Origin: Pigmentiphaga sp.
GTDB taxonomy: Bacteria; Pseudomonadota; Gammaproteobacteria; Burkholderiales; Burkholderiaceae_B
DNA length: 42,708 nt
Reading direction: 5' to 3'
Assembly: GCA_023228945.1 (NCBI GenBank)
Contig: JALOAI010000034.1
Span: forward strand, 1-42,708
Shown here: positions 23,399-31,378 of the stretch, piece by piece
How positions within the stretch are numbered: position 1 is the stretch's first letter
How the letters are laid out: the number at the start of each line of letters is the position of its first letter
Notes under the pieces: generated by a model
What the model saw: the letters and a program-made list of their open reading frames with translations, nothing else
Databases searched by the model: none
What the model was told of the DNA's origin: nothing
Translations under genes and position numbers: made by a program

Positions 23399-24211
23399 AT
23401 GTCGAATGGACGGCAGGTAACGAAGTACGACGAGCGCTTCGCTCAGATGGCGGATGCCTACGCCGGCGAAGAGCAGGTTGGCGGGGATTTCCTGTCCACC
23501 CGCGGCGGGATCCTCACCTTTCAGGACGAGCCGCTTCCTGGCAATCAGATGGCGGTGGTGATTCTGGACGTCGTGATGGAGCGCACCTTCTACGCGGAGA
23601 AGTACGATCCGAGCGCGGAGCACAATTCTCCGCCGGTCTGCTACGCATTCGGCCGCATGGACGGATCGGAAGATCTGGACGATCTCGCGCCGCACGTGTC
23701 CATGCAGTCCGATCTCAACTTCTTCGAGCCGCAGAACGATATCTGCAAAACCTGCCCGAACAACGAGTGGGGCAGCTCGGATACCGGGAAGGGCAAGGCG
23801 TGCGCGGAGCGGCGGCGCATGGCGATCCTGCCGGCCGGCTACTACCAGCCGAAGCGCGGGAGCCGGGACATGGAGCTGCACCTGATCGATGATCCGGAGC
23901 ACTACGCCAGCGCGGATATCGCGTACCTGAAGCTGAACGTCATGAGCGTGAAGGATTGGGCGCGCTACGTGACGGATCTCGCCAGCCGGCTCCGGCGCCC
24001 GCCGATGGGCGTGATTACCCGCGTCTATCTCGAGCCGGATCCGAAGAGCCAGTTTCGGGTGAAGTTCGACATGCTGGAAGAGCTTCCGGAAGAGCTGTTC
24101 GATACGATCATGGATCGCCACGAAGAGGCGAAGAACGGCATCATCTTCCCGTACCGCGCGCCGAGCGGGGAGCGCGAGACGACGGCCGGGCGCCGCGGCG
24201 TTCGCCGATAG
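23399..24211 (+). CDS. conserved phage protein beside DNA polymerase (possible ssDNA-binding role)
   Basis: 270 residues. An N-terminal strand-rich region ('GNQMAVVILDVVMERTFYAEKYD') leads to a Cys cluster, 'CKTCPNN' and 'TGKGKACAERRRMAILPAG', widely conserved in tailed phages next to DNA polymerase genes. The C-terminus is basic ('RRGVRR'). Replication genes otherwise lack a recognisable SSB, so this is the best candidate, by position and by shape. No direct evidence. Confidence 0.7.
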   Translation: MSNGRQVTKYDERFAQMADAYAGEEQVGGDFLSTRGGILTFQDEPLPGNQMAVVILDVVMERTFYAEKYDPSAEHNSPPVCYAFGRMDGSEDLDDLAPHVSMQSDLNFFEPQNDICKTCPNNEWGSSDTGKGKACAERRRMAILPAGYYQPKRGSRDMELHLIDDPEHYASADIAYLKLNVMSVKDWARYVTDLASRLRRPPMGVITRVYLEPDPKSQFRVKFDMLEELPEELFDTIMDRHEEAKNGIIFPYRAPSGERETTAGRRGVRR

Positions 24212-24220
24212 GGGACGATC

Positions 24221-26134
24221 ATGGATCTCTCCCGCGTCGTTTCCATCGATTTCGAGACTCACCGGATTGAGGGCCGGCCGAAGTATCCGCCGGAGCCGGT
24301 GGGGGTAGCAATCCGCGCCGTCCGTGGGCGTCCCATGTATCTGAGCTGGGGCCACCCCTCGGGGAACAACACGACGCGGGAAGCGGCGCGGGACGTCCTG
24401 CTGCGGCTGGTGGAAGACGAGCAGATACAGTTTCTCTTCCACAACGCCGGATTCGAGCTGTCCATCTTCTTCGAACGGCTGGGGCTTCCGCCGGTGCCCT
24501 GGCAGCGGGTGCACGATACGGTATTTCTGCTCTTCCTGTACGATCCCCACGCGAAGAAGCTGAGCCTGAAGGATGCCAGCGAAGAGCTGTTGGATTGGCC
24601 GGCCGAAGAGCGCGACGAGCTGCACGATTGGATCTACACGCACCGGAAAGAGCTGATCGCTCAGTACGGCACGCCGGAATTCAACAAGATATCGAAGGCG
24701 AAGAGCGGCGCGAATTCCCCTGCAGCGTGGATCGCGTACGCGCCGGGGGATCTAGTGGGGCGCTACGCGATCGGCGACGTACAGCGCACGCTGGCGCTCT
24801 TCGAATTCCTGTATCCGAAGATCCTGGCGGAAGGGATGGGGGAAGCGTACGACCGGGAACGCCGGCTGCTGTCAATCCTGCTGGAAAACGAGCGCTCAGG
24901 ATTGCGCGTGGACGTCGAAGGGCTCCGGCGTGACGTCCCGCTCTACCAAGAGGCTCTTGAGGGCGTGGAGAGCCGAATGCGCGCGTATCTCGGTGTCTCT
25001 GATCTCAACTTCGACAACGACCGGGAGCTTGCCGACGTCTTCCAATCCCGCGGCGTCGTGAAGCCTGATCGCTGGGTGCTCACGAAGAAGAGCAAACAGC
25101 TCAGCGTCAGCAAGGATAATCTGCCGCCGGAAGCCTTCGAAGATCCGCTCTTCGCGTCCGCATTCGGCTACCGGAACCGGATGGTCACGTGCCTGAAGAT
25201 GTTCATGCTCCCCTGGCTCGAGCAGGCGGAAGCGAACGGCGGGTACATTCACACGCAATGGAATCAGGTTCGCGGCTCCCGCGGCGGCGCGCGCTCCGGC
25301 CGGCCGAGCATGACGAAGCCGAACCTGCTCAACGTCAGCAAATCGTTCGAAGATCGTAGCGACGGGTACGAGCATCCCGCGGCGCTCGAGCTTCCGCCGC
25401 TCCCGCTGGTGCGCGTCTACGTGCTCCCCGACGAAGGGCACCTATTCGTCCACCGCGATTTCAGCGGGCAGGAAGTGCGGATCTTCGCCCATTACGAGTG
25501 CGGCGAGCTGGCGGAAGCGTACCGGCAGGATCCGGGGCTCGATCCCCATAATTGGGTGAAAGACGCCATTCGTAGAGCGGTAGGGAAAGAGCTGGAACGA
25601 ACCCGCGTCAAGAATGTCACGTTCGCCCGGATCTACGGCGGCGGGCAGAATGCGGTGTATCAGCAGGCGCGGTGCGCTTCGCTCGCCGAAGCTCAAGAGA
25701 TCATGTCGTTCCACGACACCGCGATTCCTGGCCGCAAGATCCTGAACGACGAGATTATCCGGATCGCCCGGCGCGGCGAGCCGATCCGCACGTGGGGCGG
25801 GCGCCTGTACTACGTCGAGCCGCCGAGCTACAGCAAGGAATTCGGGCGCGTCACGAGCTGGGATTACAAGCTTATCAACTATCTCGTTCAGGGCTCCGCG
25901 GCCGACGTCACGAAGGAAGCGATCTGCCGCTGGTACGAAGGCGGCGGGACGTCGATGGGAGCGCGCTTCCTGCTCACCGTGTACGACGAAATCAATATCT
26001 CCGCTCCGCAGCATCGGGTGCGCGAAGATATGGCGTTCCTCCGCGAGATCATGGACGGGATGGAGCTGGACGTACCCATGCGCTCGGATGGCAAGGTGGG
26101 GAAGAGCTGGGGCCTGCTCGAGAAGTACGATTGA
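24221..26134 (+). CDS. family A DNA polymerase with 3'-5' exonuclease domain
   Basis: 637 residues. The exonuclease domain has 'VSIDFETHRIE', 'FLFHNAGFEL' and 'YAIGDVQRT' (Exo I, II and III). Polymerase motif A is 'DFSGQEVRIFAHYE' (T7-like; near 412), motif B 'RTRVKNVTFARIYGG' (R, K, F and Y in the expected spacing) and motif C 'TVYDEINIS', with Tyr where most family members have His (VHDE). Phe stands at the E. coli Pol I 762 equivalent, a state linked in the literature to virulent phages. This is the phage replicase. The gene starts after GGGGACGATC. Confidence 0.95.
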   Translation: MDLSRVVSIDFETHRIEGRPKYPPEPVGVAIRAVRGRPMYLSWGHPSGNNTTREAARDVLLRLVEDEQIQFLFHNAGFELSIFFERLGLPPVPWQRVHDTVFLLFLYDPHAKKLSLKDASEELLDWPAEERDELHDWIYTHRKELIAQYGTPEFNKISKAKSGANSPAAWIAYAPGDLVGRYAIGDVQRTLALFEFLYPKILAEGMGEAYDRERRLLSILLENERSGLRVDVEGLRRDVPLYQEALEGVESRMRAYLGVSDLNFDNDRELADVFQSRGVVKPDRWVLTKKSKQLSVSKDNLPPEAFEDPLFASAFGYRNRMVTCLKMFMLPWLEQAEANGGYIHTQWNQVRGSRGGARSGRPSMTKPNLLNVSKSFEDRSDGYEHPAALELPPLPLVRVYVLPDEGHLFVHRDFSGQEVRIFAHYECGELAEAYRQDPGLDPHNWVKDAIRRAVGKELERTRVKNVTFARIYGGGQNAVYQQARCASLAEAQEIMSFHDTAIPGRKILNDEIIRIARRGEPIRTWGGRLYYVEPPSYSKEFGRVTSWDYKLINYLVQGSAADVTKEAICRWYEGGGTSMGARFLLTVYDEINISAPQHRVREDMAFLREIMDGMELDVPMRSDGKVGKSWGLLEKYD

Positions 26135-26152
26135 CGCTAACGGGAGATTGAA

Positions 26153-26827
26153 ATGGCTCGAATGACAGCATGGAGTTATAGCCGGTGGCGGGATTACGAC
26201 GACTGCCCGCAGAAGGCGAAATTCAAGTACGTGGACAAGATCAAAGAGCCGGAGAACGACGCCATGGCGAACGGCTCTGCTTGCCACGATACAGCCGCGG
26301 CGTATCTCCGGGCCGATCTCCCGGTGAATGAGCCGATCCCCGGCTGGACGTACTTCGAACAGCTCTACCGGCAGCTTCGCGAGCTGGAACCCCTGGTGGA
26401 GCAGGAATGGGGCTTCACGAGCGATTGGAAGCCGACCGGCTGGTTCGGCAACGATACGTGGTTCCGATCGAAGCTGGATTCCGCGGTGGTGTACGACGAC
26501 GGATCCGCGGACGTTATCGATATCAAAACGGGGAAGCCGCGCCCCGATCAGACGGCTCAGCAGGGCGAGCTTTACGCGGTTTCCATCTTTTGCAGATATC
26601 CCGCCGTGCAGCTCGTGACGGTTCGGTTCTGGTACATCGATCTCGCGCAAGCCGGGAAAGAGGAAGTGTACCGGTTCTCTCGCGACATGGCAGCGGGGAT
26701 CATCGAACGCTGGACGAAGCGCGCCAAGCGCATGCTGAGCGACGAACGGATGGTGCCGCGGCCGGGGACGGGCTGCAAATGGTGCTTCTACGCGAAGAGC
26801 AACAATGGAAACTGCAAATACGGTTGA
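26153..26827 (+). CDS. PD-(D/E)XK nuclease, RecB/Cas4-like
   Basis: 224 residues. The start 'TAWSYSRWRDYDDCPQKAKFKYV' and 'MANGSACHD' are typical of the PDDEXK_1 family; active site 'LDSAVVY...ADVIDIKTGK' (Asp, Asp, Lys) and 'QQGELYAV' (Gln motif) look complete. The C-terminus 'CKWCFYAKSNNGNCKYG' with an early Cys ('DDCPQK') would hold an iron-sulfur cluster as in Cas4 and AddB. Likely a 5'-3' or end-processing exonuclease in replication or recombination. It lies directly after the DNA polymerase. Confidence 0.88.
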   Translation: MARMTAWSYSRWRDYDDCPQKAKFKYVDKIKEPENDAMANGSACHDTAAAYLRADLPVNEPIPGWTYFEQLYRQLRELEPLVEQEWGFTSDWKPTGWFGNDTWFRSKLDSAVVYDDGSADVIDIKTGKPRPDQTAQQGELYAVSIFCRYPAVQLVTVRFWYIDLAQAGKEEVYRFSRDMAAGIIERWTKRAKRMLSDERMVPRPGTGCKWCFYAKSNNGNCKYG

Positions 26828-26831
26828 CGCC

Positions 26832-27104
26832 ATGAAAGACACGTGCATTCTCGTCTTCGACAAGAACGGCGTCGTCAGCATGCGGAAGCGCTCTACCGAG
26901 CTGAAGGCGGGGGAGTACGCCGTGCGGGTGAAGATCAGCGTTCCGGATCATTATTTCGAGCGCGCGATCCCCACGGCGGAGATCTCCATTCCGGAAGACT
27001 ACATCATCGAACCCGTCGTGGGGCTCGAGCTGCTTCCGAAGCCTGAGCCGGTGTGCGCCCGGTGCTCTTCCCCGGATCACCACGTTTCAGACTGCCCTGA
27101 GTGA
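26832..27104 (+). CDS. small protein with CCHC zinc knuckle
   Basis: 90 residues from this ATG; an in-frame ATG nine codons upstream overlaps the nuclease gene. Alpha-beta N-terminal part ('GEYAVRVKISVPDHYF', 'AEISIPEDYIIEPVV'). The C-terminus 'CARCSSPDHHVSDC' fits C-x2-C-x4-H-x4-C exactly, a single-strand nucleic-acid-binding knuckle. Likely RNA or ssDNA binding. Followed at once by another promoter. Confidence 0.7.
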   Translation: MKDTCILVFDKNGVVSMRKRSTELKAGEYAVRVKISVPDHYFERAIPTAEISIPEDYIIEPVVGLELLPKPEPVCARCSSPDHHVSDCPE

Positions 27105-27110
27105 AAGGGC

Positions 27111-27139
27111 TTGTCTAAATGAAGATCGGTGGCTAAATT
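27111..27139 (+). promoter_or_regulatory. sigma70-like promoter, leaderless-looking
   Basis: TTGTCT (27111-27116), 17-base spacer, TAAATT (27134-27139), then six bases to the ATG at 27146. No ribosome binding site lies between. TGGCTAA (the complement of TTAGCCA) overlaps the -10 at 27130-27136. Confidence 0.65.
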
Positions 27140-27145
27140 CATCCC

Positions 27146-27457
27146 ATGAAGCGAACCGGCGGCGCCGTCCAGAACAAAGCGATCCGATACGCCAAGAGCA
27201 TCGGGCTCATGGTACGGCGGAATTACATGGGGCCGGGAGCTGAGACGGGATGGCCCGACGTCGAATTCTTCTTCCCGCGGGGGAAGGTTCTCTTCATCGA
27301 ATTCAAAGCGCCGGGCGAGCCATTACGGAAGCGGCAGGAATTCATCATCGCTCAGCTACGCGAGCGCGGCCACACGGTCCACGTGTGCGATAGCTACGAA
27401 GACGCCAAGGAAGCGATCGATCGCTTCTTCCGCCAAGAGCTAGGCTACTATCCATGA
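27146..27457 (+). CDS. VRR-NUC domain nuclease
   Basis: 103 residues, the minimal form common in phages. Active site: 'GWPDVEFFF' (Asp 38), 'VLFIEFKAPG' (Glu 52, Lys 54) and Gln 64. VRR-NUC enzymes are PD-(D/E)XK structure-specific nucleases related to Holliday-junction and flap nucleases. In phages they sit beside SNF2-like helicases, as here, where the start of the helicase overlaps this stop (ATGA). A role in processing branched replication products is likely. Confidence 0.88.
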   Translation: MKRTGGAVQNKAIRYAKSIGLMVRRNYMGPGAETGWPDVEFFFPRGKVLFIEFKAPGEPLRKRQEFIIAQLRERGHTVHVCDSYEDAKEAIDRFFRQELGYYP

Positions 27458-29961
27458 CGTTTCTCGCTGCACAAGCGCCGCCGGATATCCGCACTCGAGT
27501 AGCGAAGCCTGAGCACGAAGTATGGGTGCCGCTTCGCTACATGGAACGGGGAGTGGAATTCCTCATGGAGCGCGGATCCGCGGCGCTCTTTTGGGATCCG
27601 GGGCTGCGCAAGACGTCGGTAACGCTGGAAGCCTTCCGCCGGCTCCGTGCCGAAGGCGCCGCGCATCGAATGCTCGTGGTCGCGCCGCTCCGCGTCTGTC
27701 AGCTCGTGTGGCCGGCGGAAGGGCAGAAGTGGACGCAGTTTCGGGAATTCTCGTTCTGCTTCCTGCATGGTCCGAAGAAAGACGCCATGCTGCGCAACGA
27801 CGAAGCCGATATCACGCTTATCAATCCGGAAGGGATCCCCTGGCTCGCTCAGCAATTCTTCGGGCGCCGAGATCTGCCGTGGGACGTCGTTGTGATTGAC
27901 GAGCTGACGAAATTCAAGAATCACCGTGCGCAGCGCAGCAAGAAGCTTCGTGCGAAGCTCGGAAGAGTGCGGCATCGCTGGGGCCTGACGGGAACGCCGG
28001 CGCCGAACGGGTACATGGATCTCTTCGGGCAAATGCTCGTGCTGGACGACGGCGCGGCGCTCGGGAAGCATATCACCTACTTCCGCGATCAGCATTTCGT
28101 TCAGGGGTACACCGGTTTCGATTGGAAGCTGCGGGAAGGATCGGCGGAGCGGATCGAAGAGAAGATCGCTCCCTACGTGCTCCGCATGTCGTCCGACGAC
28201 TACCTAGAATTGCCGCCCCTGGTGGATAACGTCATTTCCATTCGGCTCGATTCGAAAGCGGCGCGGCTGTACGAGGAAATGAAGCAGGACATGCTGGTTA
28301 CGCTGCCGGAAGGCGTCGTCACCGCAGCGAACGCCGGCGCGGTCTATTCCAAGCTCTCTCAGATGGCGAACGGCGCCGTCTACCTGAGCGACGGCAGCAA
28401 GAATTTCGTGGAGATCCATACCGCGAAGCTGGACGCGCTGGAAGAGCTGATCGAAGAGCTGGCTGGGCAGCAATTACTGATCGCGTACGAATTCCAGCAC
28501 GATCTAGCGCGCCTGCAGGAGCGCTTCCCCGATATCCCCACGCTCTCAGGGAAGAGCGGAAAGCAGGCTGCGGAGATCGAAGCTGCCTGGAACCGCGGAG
28601 ATCTCCCGATCCTGCTGGCGCACCCGGCGAGCGCGGGGCACGGTCTGAACCTGCAGGGATCCGGAGCGGGGCATCTGTGCTGGTTCGGCCAGCCGTGGGA
28701 TCTCGAGCTGTACGATCAGTTTATCCGCCGGCTCCGCCGATCGGGAACGACGGCTGGCCGAATCGTCAACCATATTCTTCGCGTGCTCGGAACCATTGAC
28801 GAGCTGAAAGGAGAAGCGCTTGCTGACAAAGATGTAACGCAGGGACGGTTCTTGAAGGCTCTCAACGCTGAAGTATTGCGGGATGATCCCGCACCCATCG
28901 CCGCGGGGAGCGCGGCGCGTACAAACGAGGATGCAATGGTCAAGAAGCTCGGATTCCAGAAGCCCGGCGGTGGCGCCGCCACCCCTGCCGCGGAGCCCGC
29001 GGCGCGCCGTGTCCAGCCGAAGGGCTGGGGAGCCCCGGCCGACGACGACATGCCCCCGGTCCGTGAATCGATCATGGACGAAGTGACCGGGGAATCGAAC
29101 CCGAACGCGGCGGAAGACTCCCAGCCGTCGAAGGTGAAGCCGAAGGGCTGGGGCGCGCCGGCCGCGGCGGAGCAGGATTCCCAGCGCGAGCAGATCAGCC
29201 GCAAGATCTCCGCGCCGGCGCCGGCGGAAGACGAGACGGCCGGCGGCGAGGAAGAGGAAGTGCCTGCGTCGGTCCGCGCGCTGGAAGCCTTCCCGGCCGG
29301 CGTTGTGCAGCAGCTCGAGGGCGGCGACGACGACGACGACGAGGGCGGCGAGGAAGAGACGAGCGCCGCCGCCGGCGACGAGACGGGGGAGCGGGATCCG
29401 TGGGCTGGGCTCTCCACCCGCACGGCGAATGCGCTGCAGAAAGCCGGGCTCGTCTCGGCGAAGCACGCATACGATCAGGGGAAGGATGCCCTGCTCGCCG
29501 GCGTCGATCGGTTCGGCGAGAAGGGCTGGAACGAGCTGGCGGAGCTGTTCGAGGGCGACGACACGCCGGAGCCGACGAAGCCGACCCCCGCGCCGCATGC
29601 CCCGGAGCGGGCCGCGGTGGCGTCAGGGCGCGTTCCGAAGGGCTGGGGCGGGGAAGATGCCCCTGGCAAGGACGATCGGCCGGCAGACGCGCAGCAGGAC
29701 GGTTCTCAGCCGGATCAGGCGTGGGGCACCGGGAGCAAGCAGGCGGCTCCGCGAGATCTCGGCCCGGCGCCGGGCGTCTACTCGGGGGAGCAGGCTTCCC
29801 AGCTCGGCGAGCGCGCGATGGCTCAGCAGCGGGCATTCGCGGCCGACTACGGTTCCGCGGGAACGATCAACCTGAACGTCACCGTCCGGATCGTACTGCC
29901 GGATGCCGTCATGGCTCTGGCGGGGGAGCTGCTTCAGCAGCTTCGCGCTGGCGGCGAGTAA
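27454..29961 (+). CDS. SNF2-type helicase with long acidic tail and alpha-CTD-like domain
   Basis: 835 residues. Residues about 30-460 form an SF2 ATPase: 'ALFWDPGLRKTSVTLEAF' (Walker A variant with GLRKT), 'MLVVAPLRVCQLVW', 'VVIDELTKFK' (DEAD-box equivalent 'DELT'), 'LTGTPAPNGYMDLF', and a C-terminal lobe with 'LAHPASAGHGLNLQ' and 'QFIRRLRRSG'. Then comes a disordered acidic tail with three 'PKGWG' motifs (near residues 520, 561 and 726) and a run of Asp/Glu. Residues about 650-700 repeat the alpha-CTD-like module of the 120-residue protein. The strand-helix end is 'INLNVTVRIVLPDAVMALAGELLQQL'. Probably a fork-remodelling translocase with regulatory contacts. Confidence 0.88.
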   Translation: MTFLAAQAPPDIRTRVAKPEHEVWVPLRYMERGVEFLMERGSAALFWDPGLRKTSVTLEAFRRLRAEGAAHRMLVVAPLRVCQLVWPAEGQKWTQFREFSFCFLHGPKKDAMLRNDEADITLINPEGIPWLAQQFFGRRDLPWDVVVIDELTKFKNHRAQRSKKLRAKLGRVRHRWGLTGTPAPNGYMDLFGQMLVLDDGAALGKHITYFRDQHFVQGYTGFDWKLREGSAERIEEKIAPYVLRMSSDDYLELPPLVDNVISIRLDSKAARLYEEMKQDMLVTLPEGVVTAANAGAVYSKLSQMANGAVYLSDGSKNFVEIHTAKLDALEELIEELAGQQLLIAYEFQHDLARLQERFPDIPTLSGKSGKQAAEIEAAWNRGDLPILLAHPASAGHGLNLQGSGAGHLCWFGQPWDLELYDQFIRRLRRSGTTAGRIVNHILRVLGTIDELKGEALADKDVTQGRFLKALNAEVLRDDPAPIAAGSAARTNEDAMVKKLGFQKPGGGAATPAAEPAARRVQPKGWGAPADDDMPPVRESIMDEVTGESNPNAAEDSQPSKVKPKGWGAPAAAEQDSQREQISRKISAPAPAEDETAGGEEEEVPASVRALEAFPAGVVQQLEGGDDDDDEGGEEETSAAAGDETGERDPWAGLSTRTANALQKAGLVSAKHAYDQGKDALLAGVDRFGEKGWNELAELFEGDDTPEPTKPTPAPHAPERAAVASGRVPKGWGGEDAPGKDDRPADAQQDGSQPDQAWGTGSKQAAPRDLGPAPGVYSGEQASQLGERAMAQQRAFAADYGSAGTINLNVTVRIVLPDAVMALAGELLQQLRAGGE

Positions 29962-29979
29962 CCTGGGAGGAATGGGATC

Positions 29980-30270
29980 ATGAGCAACCCGAATGCGCGG
30001 ATCAGCCGCGTCAACAATTCCTGGCGGGTCCGCGTGTTCGGGCATGCTCCCCAATTCTTCGCGGATAGCGAGTACGGTGGAACCGAGCAAGCGATCGTCG
30101 CCGCTCGAGCATGGCGGGATCAGCATTGGGATGGCGTCGATCGAAGCAGGAAGCTGACGCCAGCTCAGCGCGAAGAGATCAGCAAGAGCACGGAGCATTA
30201 CAAGGCGATCGCTGATCGGTACGGAATTGCCCCGAATTACGTTCACCAGCTACGGCGCGGGAAGCCGTGA
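29980..30270 (+). CDS. AP2-like plus helix-turn-helix DNA-binding protein
   Basis: 96 residues; strong ribosome binding site (GGGAGGAATGGG). The N-terminal half 'RISRVNNSWRVRVFGHAPQFFADSEYGG...AIVAARAWRD' resembles the AP2/ERF-like DNA-binding domain found in phage homing endonucleases. The second half 'LTPAQREEISKSTEHYKAIADRYGIAPNYVHQLRRGK' is a helix-turn-helix. It is followed in coupled fashion by an HNH gene. Either a free-standing regulator or the DNA-recognition part of a split homing enzyme. Confidence 0.75.
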   Translation: MSNPNARISRVNNSWRVRVFGHAPQFFADSEYGGTEQAIVAARAWRDQHWDGVDRSRKLTPAQREEISKSTEHYKAIADRYGIAPNYVHQLRRGKP

Positions 30271-30707
30271 TTTGGGATGCACGGTTCTGGACGGAGGAAG
30301 AGCGGCTTTGGAATCTGCTGCTCGAGACGGATCCCCTGCTCGCCGAAAAGATCGATCGGCGCCAAGATACCGGGTGCTGGGTTTGGCGAGCAGGGATGGT
30401 CCGGAGCCGCCGGAACAAGCTGTACGGGAAGCTGCGCCGGCCGCTCGGCGTCCCGAATTCAGAATCGAAGATCTGGCTGGCCCATCGGTACGTTCGCGTT
30501 CTGCTGATCGAAGAGTTTCCCGGCGAATTCGAGATCCATCATTGGTGCCAGCGTCATAGCTGCTGTATGCCCCTGCATTGCATGCCGCTCTCCCCGGAAG
30601 AACATCTTGAGCTGGAAGCCGAGCTTCGCGCCGAAGATTACTTCTTCTCCCCACCGCCGCGGATCCCGGTCTACGCCGGCGACGGCGACGACGAGCTACC
30701 ATTTTGA
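30267..30707 (+). CDS. HNH endonuclease-like protein
   Basis: 146 residues from a GTG overlapping the previous stop (GTGA). 'CWVWRAGMV', 'WLAHRYVRVLL' and 'EIHHWCQRHSCCMPLHCMPLSPEEHLEL' follow the His-Me finger layout of phage HNH enzymes. The usual final Asn/His region is changed ('PLSPEEHLEL'), so activity is uncertain. Together with the AP2-HTH gene it resembles a homing endonuclease divided in two. The acidic C-terminus ends in 'DGDDELPF', similar to a C-terminal tip known from SSB proteins. Confidence 0.7.
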   Translation: MIWDARFWTEEERLWNLLLETDPLLAEKIDRRQDTGCWVWRAGMVRSRRNKLYGKLRRPLGVPNSESKIWLAHRYVRVLLIEEFPGEFEIHHWCQRHSCCMPLHCMPLSPEEHLELEAELRAEDYFFSPPPRIPVYAGDGDDELPF

Positions 30708-31378
30708 GCGTCGATAATCTCCGCCGTACGCTGGATCTGGCAGATCGAATCGACCGGCAGGAAGGGAGCCGGAGCTACCAGATCCACCAGCGCAATATGT
30801 GCCGGCTCGCGCTGCGGTACGGGTTCACGCGCGCTGCCGTCACCGGTGCATTCTCCGCGCTCTCCCCGAATAACGATTTTCTTGGGAATCTCAGAAGTAC
30901 CGCTACGCTGCTGATCGCGAAGCGGGAAGGGCTCCCCTGCTCAGCCGCCACGGTATCGACCTACAAGGCTTGCGCGCTACGCGCGTGGCGCTGCCTGGAA
31001 GGGGAAGATTTCCTGGCGTTCACGAAGGGGAAGAAGACGCGGGCTTTCTACCTGAACATCATGGATCCGATGGATCCGGAGCCGGTCTGCGTGGACGGGC
31101 ATATGATAAGCTGCTGGGCGGGGAAGCGGCTCACGATGAAGGAAGCGGTGCGGGTGAAGGCTCCCTATGATCGGATCGCCGACGACGTACGCACCGTGGC
31201 GCTCGAGCAGGGGATGATCCCGAATCAGGTTCAGGCGATTCTCTGGTTCACGTGGAAGCGGCTCCACCGATCGAAGTACGTAGGCTGTCAGCTCGATCTC
31301 TTCCGGCTCGGCGATCAATGGGCTCAGGAGATCTTACCCGACGACATTCAACCTTTCCCGATACAATGGAACCCCTGA
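30704..31378 (+). CDS. conserved phage protein with HhH-GPD-like flavour
   Basis: 224 residues from a TTG that overlaps the previous stop (TTGA). All-helical. 'AAVTGAFSALSPNNDFLGNLRST' and 'VCVDGHMISCW' resemble, loosely, the helical core and the V-D-x-H motif of DNA glycosylase-fold proteins; similar proteins occur in many phages under a DUF (DUF7178-like). The catalytic Lys of glycosylases is not evident. Possibly DNA-modification related; unproven. Confidence 0.65.
   Translation: MSVDNLRRTLDLADRIDRQEGSRSYQIHQRNMCRLALRYGFTRAAVTGAFSALSPNNDFLGNLRSTATLLIAKREGLPCSAATVSTYKACALRAWRCLEGEDFLAFTKGKKTRAFYLNIMDPMDPEPVCVDGHMISCWAGKRLTMKEAVRVKAPYDRIADDVRTVALEQGMIPNQVQAILWFTWKRLHRSKYVGCQLDLFRLGDQWAQEILPDDIQPFPIQWNP

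Noticed and set aside
25442..26881. 479-codon minus-strand frame opposite the polymerase and nuclease genes
   Set aside because: The sense-strand genes have intact catalytic motifs; the antisense product is His/Arg/Leu-rich and has no start signal.
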